Shown one piece after another: positions 7,906 to 12,482 of a stretch of DNA of 12,482 nt (the first letter of the stretch is position 1; each line of letters opens with the position of its first letter). Location of the stretch: contig WTXD01000320.1 of the NCBI GenBank assembly GCA_022496205.1, positions 1-12,482 of the forward strand. Reading direction: 5' to 3'. The position numbers and the translations under genes were made by a program. Origin of the DNA: Gloeopeniophorella convolvens. Taxonomy: Eukaryota; Basidiomycota; Agaricomycetes; Russulales. A model generated the notes under the pieces. It searched no databases and was not told the DNA's origin. It saw nothing but the letters and a program-made list of their open reading frames with translations.

Positions 7906-9348
7906 TCAATCGTCAGTCCCCTCGATCTTCAATATCACTTTTCTCTTGAACGCGCCAGAGGCAACCCCCTGGAAGACCTCCCTGACCGTACTCGAGGCCT
8001 GTTCATCGCTCACACTTTCGTCAATGGTGATGATTTCGTGCTTGGGCTCCTTGAGCTGCGAAGCCGTCGCGTCAGCCAACCGTTTCCGCTTTCGAGGAGG
8101 TTGACTTACCTGGCCCGACGCCATGGCCTTTGCAAGGTCCCGAAGATCTGAGCCTGTTGTCCGCTGTTCTCCTGGAACCAACGGCTTAGCCAGAAACCGT
8201 GAGTCGTAAGATTCTTGAATATGAACAAGGAGGATGGAAAGGTAAGGGGCCGCTTTGCCATGGCGCCATATGTCACCAGGTGTGCGCTGCTACCCAGAAG
8301 GCCAGCCATGGACGTAGTGGAGTCTCCGCCGACGCAGTTCAATCCGAGGCGGAGATCCTTCGTTCAAGTGGTTAGCACGTAGCTGTGCCAATTCAAACGA
8401 GCTGAGACCTGGCCGTTAGTCCACTCCTTGACCTTTGCCCTGATTGCCTTCTTGTCTTTCAGTTCCTCGTATGTGAGCACGTGTGTAGCACCCAGGTCCT
8501 TGAGTTCTTGTTTGAGCGCATCTATGTCATCCCTGCGAGTGCAGATTAAAGTCCATCGAGTTCGATAGCGTAGCACATACCGATCCCTGACAAGGTTGAT
8601 AGAGTTCAGCCCTGCGTTCCTCGCGAGCTGTATGACTGCTTGACCGACCTAAGGTCGCAGCAATCAGCTGTGCGTCGCCGTTCGTCAAGAAGACAGCGTG
8701 GCGCACCGCGCTGTTCGCCCCGTTCTGAATGACCCAGTCGCCTTTCCCCAGGGTGGTGTATTGCGACAGAAGGCACTGCGCAGTCGCAGGGTTGACCTGT
8801 CACAATGCACATACACACAAGTAAGCTCGAGTTCCACTCGTGCATCAATCAACCGCGCACCATCATCGTCGCCGCGTGCACCTCCGAAAGTCCGTCCAGC
8901 TTCGGCACCTTCAGGACCTGCGACTCATGCACGTTCGCCGCGCTCCTCCACGTCCCGACCTGTGGCGCGCGCATAATCACCCAGTCGCCCCGCTCCAAGC
9001 CCCGCACGCCGTCCCCGACGCCCGCGACCTCCGCAAGCGCCTCGTTCCCGCCGACGAAGGCGGTGCCCTGCACGCCCGGGACAGACACCGGCCGTGGCTT
9101 CGCTGGGTACACACCCTCAATCACGTTCACGTCGGCCGGGTTGATCGGCGAGAGCACGAAGCGCAGGTTCACGGTCTGTGGTGCGGGCGCGCCGGGCGTG
9201 GGGATCCTGTGCGCGCGCACGACCTCGTGGGCTGGCCGTTCTCTGAGTAGAGTATTGCGCGGTGCGCCTGCGCGCGGGACGTCGTCGAAAACGCGCGCGC
9301 GCATGCGTGCATTGGCGCCCTTCTCGACGCGAGTCCGAGAATGGCCAT
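7906..9348 (-). CDS. ETR1: Mitochondrial 2-enoyl thioester reductase, six exons, frame broken
   Basis: ETR1 (MECR family) reduces trans-2-enoyl-ACP with NADPH in the last step of mitochondrial type II fatty acid synthesis, which supplies the lipoate precursor. Exons: 9348-8861, 8796-8707, 8648-8581, 8532-8409, 8357-8110, 8055-7906. Residues 1-30 form a mitochondrial targeting sequence (Arg/Ala/Ser-rich, [18 protein letters not shown]). The catalytic region [16 protein letters not shown] carries the Tyr matching Tyr79 of Candida Etr1. The cofactor domain includes [21 protein letters not shown], then LNCVGGDST and THGFW. Two frame breaks are clear: one base missing in the C run at 9229-9231 (YSENGQP then EVVRAHRI), and one missing around 8145-8170 (RWFQENS then [13 protein letters not shown]). 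With both restored the protein is 389 residues, the usual family length. Introns are 48-64 nt; the fourth has an odd donor, GTCTCA. Confidence 0.9.
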
Positions 9349-9447
9349 AGTGGTAACGAGGAGAGTGGGGTCAATGGAGTCGACGTTGGCATCGGGTGAC
9401 ACTTGAAGCGCGCCTACTGCCCAAGTGCACATGATCTCTGCGCTCTG

Positions 9448-9464
9448 TCACGTGGGGATCACGT
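9448..9464 (-). promoter_or_regulatory. E-box (CACGTG) and second TCACGT in ETR1 promoter
   Basis: A CACGTG palindrome at 9449-9454, in the context TCACGTG favoured by Cbf1-type bHLH factors, is followed 11 bases later by another TCACGT (9459-9464). Both lie about 100 bases upstream of the ETR1 start, within the 143-bp gap to the ligase gene. Confidence 0.4.
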
Positions 9465-9491
9465 CCCACCGACACCCAAGAGGCGGACACT

Positions 9492-12482
9492 TCAGGGCAT
9501 ACGACACGCGAAATGAAGATGGGGATTGCAGCGATACTCTACTTCTCGCGAAAAGGACAAAACGCTCGTAATCTCCTTGGACATTTCCAACTCACCATGC
9601 TTCAGCACCTCCATATCAATCCCCACACCTCCTTGCGCGGCCGCCCTCCACCCGACCGCGCCCTTCCAGCAGCTGGACCGCGCGCTCCTTGTACGCACGG
9701 CCCTCTTCCGTCTTATCGTCCAGCAACAGCACCCCGCGCTGGGCACCATTACGCGGCGCCAGCGAGCCGGGGCAGCGCCCCTGGTCCACCCGCAGCCAAG
9801 CAAGAGGGCCTCTAGCGAGCCAATGACGCGGTGGTCGGGGACGATGTCGGAGCTGGGCCGACGCCACCAGGGGCGTGTCGAGCGCGGTGGTCGTCCGATC
9901 CACACGAGCGACTCGGCTAGGAGGTCAGACAGACAGGACAGGTGGGGCTTCTTGCGGAACGGTCTTGGGGGCGGCAGAGAATCTGTTAGATCGATGACGA
10001 CCGGTAGAGGCGGATTCGTAGGCTTTGTGGGCGTGTAGGAGTCTGATTGTCGAGGTGCTCCGGCCTGGGCTGGCGAGGACGCCGGTGGAGTCGGCAAAGG
10101 CGAATCGGCAGAGCACTGGGAAGGTGGGATGTGCCCTCTGGCAGATGATGAACGCGAGTTACGGCTGTTGGGTACATCCGGCAGCAATGGTGAGTCCGTG
10201 TCAGGAGAAAATCCAATGCGACGCGTTTGCTTTGAAGGTGCAAGTGGTTGAGCGAGCTTGAGCCTCTTCGGCGGCGGGCTTGGATACAAACAAGGGCTCC
10301 GTGGTGTGCCCACACGGGTCTTGGCTCTGGCCGGGGAAGGAATCGGGGGCGGATTGGGCACGTCATTCTCGTCTACGTTCAAACGCCGTTTCCTGGGTGC
10401 AGTGCGCGGTGAATGGATCTGCTTTGGAGATCGTGGGTCTGGAGCAGGGACTGCGGCTGAAGCTGGGGATTGGGTGACGTTGGTCAAAGATACGAGTCTC
10501 TTCGCCGCCAGCGTTGGGCGCACAGCATCTGACTCCTTCCCAAGTGCTTGAATTCGAGAAGGAGCCGCCGCGGTGGACTCGCGATCTTGAGAACCATGAG
10601 ATGACGCCTGCGCCTCGATACCGTCCGAGACCGCTAGTTTCGCAAGCCACTCTTTGTAGAGCTGTCGTCGGTTTTCGGGTGACCTGACACCCTCCTTCAC
10701 CGCCTTTCCCCATAAGTCGCTGACCCAGTCCGTCACTTCCTTATTCGACGGGTCGCGGCCAATAGACTCGTGTGCGATGCGCTGCAGCTCTTCAATAGAT
10801 GCACCGTTACGCCAGTCACGCTCGGCGCGGCGATGCAGCTTGGTCATGCGCGGCCAGCGCAGTTCGTAGAACTGAAACAGGAACACGATCAGAAGTGCAC
10901 TGCGTGAGACGCGACATACATGCGCACCGTGCAGTTGTCCGCTTTCGTGAACCCACCGCCATACACCTCTCCGAGTAACGGCACGTGCAGCATGATGGAC
11001 GGAGGCGGGATACCGGGAAACAACGTGACCTTATACGGGAGGCCAGGGTACATCTTCTCCGAAGATGTATCAAAGGTCGTCCACCCAGGTCCACTAAGAC
11101 GCCTACCTTTGTTCTGGCATCGTATTCGGAGAGATCTGTAGCCTTGAAACGTAAAGTCGCTTCCTCGACTTCTTCGCGGCTAGGCAGGTATGATACAGAG
11201 AAGTACACCTGAAAGTGCGGAGATACATTGGGCTGTCCACAGCATCCGTTCAATATGCGCCACATGGCATAGATTGGGAAACTCACATCTCCACGAACAG
11301 CTTCTGCATTTGCTAGGACACCGAGGTAGAACGTCGTAAACGCATCAGGACCAACTGTATGCGCATCAGTAACTCGGCTCGGTTGCGGACCTTATTGCTA
11401 ACATACCTCTGAGATCTCGTCCTCTGTCCTTCTCCCACGAGGCCCCCACGACCGCAAGATCCAAGCAGTCGCCGTATCCGGGATATAATCCCTCTTCAGC
11501 TTTACCCAAGGAAGCTGCCAGTCGCAGTACCGACTCTCCTCCGCTTGAGCACGATACCCTCCTCGAAGTCGGCTAGATGCGCCGCCATGACCTCCCGCAG
11601 CCGATCCCGCGCACCATGCAACCCTCGAGGTCCTTTCATTGCGATGGCCTGCCGCTGCGCAAGCATGGCATGTCCATGCTCTGGGGTGATAACGCGCTCC
11701 AGAAGCGCGCGTCTGTCCCCATATGGAGTCGAGAGTAACGAAGTCCCGTTGAGAAAAAGGATGTCGAAAAAGACTAGTGCAAGATGGCGCTCGCCGTCTC
11801 CTGCGGCATCCGATATCAGAGATGATTGGGAGCTAGAGCAGGGTATGATAAGCGACGGGAAAAGTGACAGGATGTGGTGACCACACGCGCACAATTTATG
11901 ATCTGCATCGGGATTTTTCCTGGGAGGCCGCGCACGCCTCGCTCTCCCGCCTTTCGCCGTGCTCTCTATCAAGCTCCGAATCCTCCAAAATTCTGGAGAC
12001 AGCATCAGCGCCGACAGGAACATCGAGCCAGCAACGAACTCACCATCAACACGGTCGTGAACATCAGAATACGCAACCATCTCCGCTTCGACAATGATGT
12101 CCTGCACGGGCGGTCTGTCCGACCCGCTGCTCGAACCCAGAGACAGTCCGAGCGCATCCAAGATGATCCTTCACCACACCCAAAGTCAGCAAAATCACGA
12201 CCCAACGGGCAACAGGCTACGACGCACGGATGCACAGCGCGTCGATCCAACGTAGAATCGCGCCCGCTCTTGCTAAAAATCGTGATCTGTGGCGCGCCGC
12301 CAGGCAGCACACACACATGCAACTGCGCGCGCTCGCCGTCGTACTTCGTCTCCGCCCAGACCGTGCGTGCGCGTGCGAGCCTCGCCAGCGCCAGCGCGCA
12401 CCCGCGGCCCTTCTCGCACTTCGGTATCTGCACGCCCGCGCCGACCCCGACGCGCGCCCAGCCCTCCTCCTCCTCCACAAAC
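9492..12482 (-). CDS. ATP-dependent DNA ligase, N-terminus outside window, frame broken
   Basis: This eukaryotic-type ligase seals DNA nicks through an enzyme-AMP intermediate. Modelled exons: 12482-12228 (partial), 12168-12044, 11992-11407 (possibly with a 54-nt in-frame intron 11886-11833), 11354-11287, 11232-10928, 10871-9492. Motif I is ETKYDGERAQLH, its AMP-accepting Lys at 12346-12344; then FSKSGRDSTLDR, VEAEMVAYSD (motif III), FFDILFLNG (IIIa), EEGIVLK (IV), PWVKLKRDY (V). The OB-fold part includes VYFSVSY, GFTK and LRWPRMTKLHRR (VI). About 400 further residues are mostly disordered and Pro/Ser-rich, with many SP/TP sites, a Myc-like nuclear signal (PPPKRLKLA) and VVIDLTDS; a small folded domain (SLVWIGRPP, SLEALLLGCGW, GVLLLDDK) ends the protein. 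Single missing bases are clear near 11541-11544 and 11477-11479, possible at 11088, and likely near 9755 and 9620-9650. No tandem BRCT pair is visible, so it is not a textbook ligase IV. The exact C-terminus is uncertain. Confidence 0.87.

Noticed and set aside
8805..9350. Plus-strand open frame of 181 codons
   Set aside because: It is antisense to ETR1 exon 1, whose motifs are clear.
9526..10038. Plus-strand open frame of 170 codons
   Set aside because: It is antisense to the Pro/Ser-rich ligase tail, where biased composition leaves opposite frames open.
9492..12482. Naming the ligase LIG4
   Set aside because: The motif I form and the lack of a visible tandem BRCT pair do not support it, and the N-terminal part is outside the window.
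5440..12482. Treating RPF1, ETR1 and the ligase as pseudogenes
   Set aside because: Splice sites, motifs and codon use are intact, the breaks are nearly all single-base losses, and RPF1 is normally an essential gene; assembly error fits better.
1..12482. CRISPR array, tRNA, rRNA, transposon ends or biosynthetic cluster
   Set aside because: I saw no spaced repeats, cloverleaf genes, terminal inverted repeats or clustered biosynthetic enzymes on either strand.

Overview
The window is fungal nuclear DNA, most likely from an Agaricomycete (mushroom or wood-decay basidiomycete). The reasons are many short introns (47-77 nt) with GT...AG ends, GC-rich third codon positions, and a pair of BTB proteins of a type expanded in basidiomycetes. 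No prokaryotic operon, CRISPR array, tRNA or rRNA is visible. The genus cannot be named from this sequence.

Layout, left to right. At 1-233 there is a weak trace of a minus-strand coding region running off the left edge. Two tandem plus-strand BTB/POZ paralogues follow (591-1580 and 2638-3573/3635), separated by about 1 kb without a supportable gene. A 770-bp gap without a convincing gene precedes a block of well-packed, multi-exon genes: an SRPBCC lipid-binding-fold protein (minus, 5121-4407), the ribosome-biogenesis Brix protein RPF1 (minus, 6873-5440), a p24/EMP24 cargo receptor (plus, 7009-7838), the mitochondrial 2-enoyl thioester reductase ETR1 (minus, 9348-7906), and most of an ATP-dependent DNA ligase (minus, from beyond the right edge to 9492). 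RPF1 and the p24 gene are divergent across 135 bp. The p24 gene and ETR1 are convergent across 67 bp. ETR1 lies 143 bp downstream of the ligase stop.

The genes do not form one pathway: they serve protein-protein adaptor roles, 60S assembly, ER-Golgi traffic, mitochondrial fatty acid synthesis and DNA joining. They look like ordinary housekeeping neighbours next to a young tandem duplication.

The strongest unexpected signal is a set of frame breaks. In RPF1, ETR1 and the ligase, conserved protein sequence jumps frame at five well-supported places and several weaker ones, always as if one base were missing and mostly next to a short run of identical bases. The surrounding motifs are intact, which points to missing bases in the assembly more than to dead genes. 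Other points of interest are a 12-nt frame-neutral microexon in the SRPBCC gene, frequent use of GTGCGY as a 5' splice site (8 of 22 modelled introns), and a DNA ligase whose long disordered tail carries a SUMO-interaction-like motif and a Myc-type nuclear localisation signal instead of obvious tandem BRCT domains. I did not find a convincing undescribed multi-gene system.
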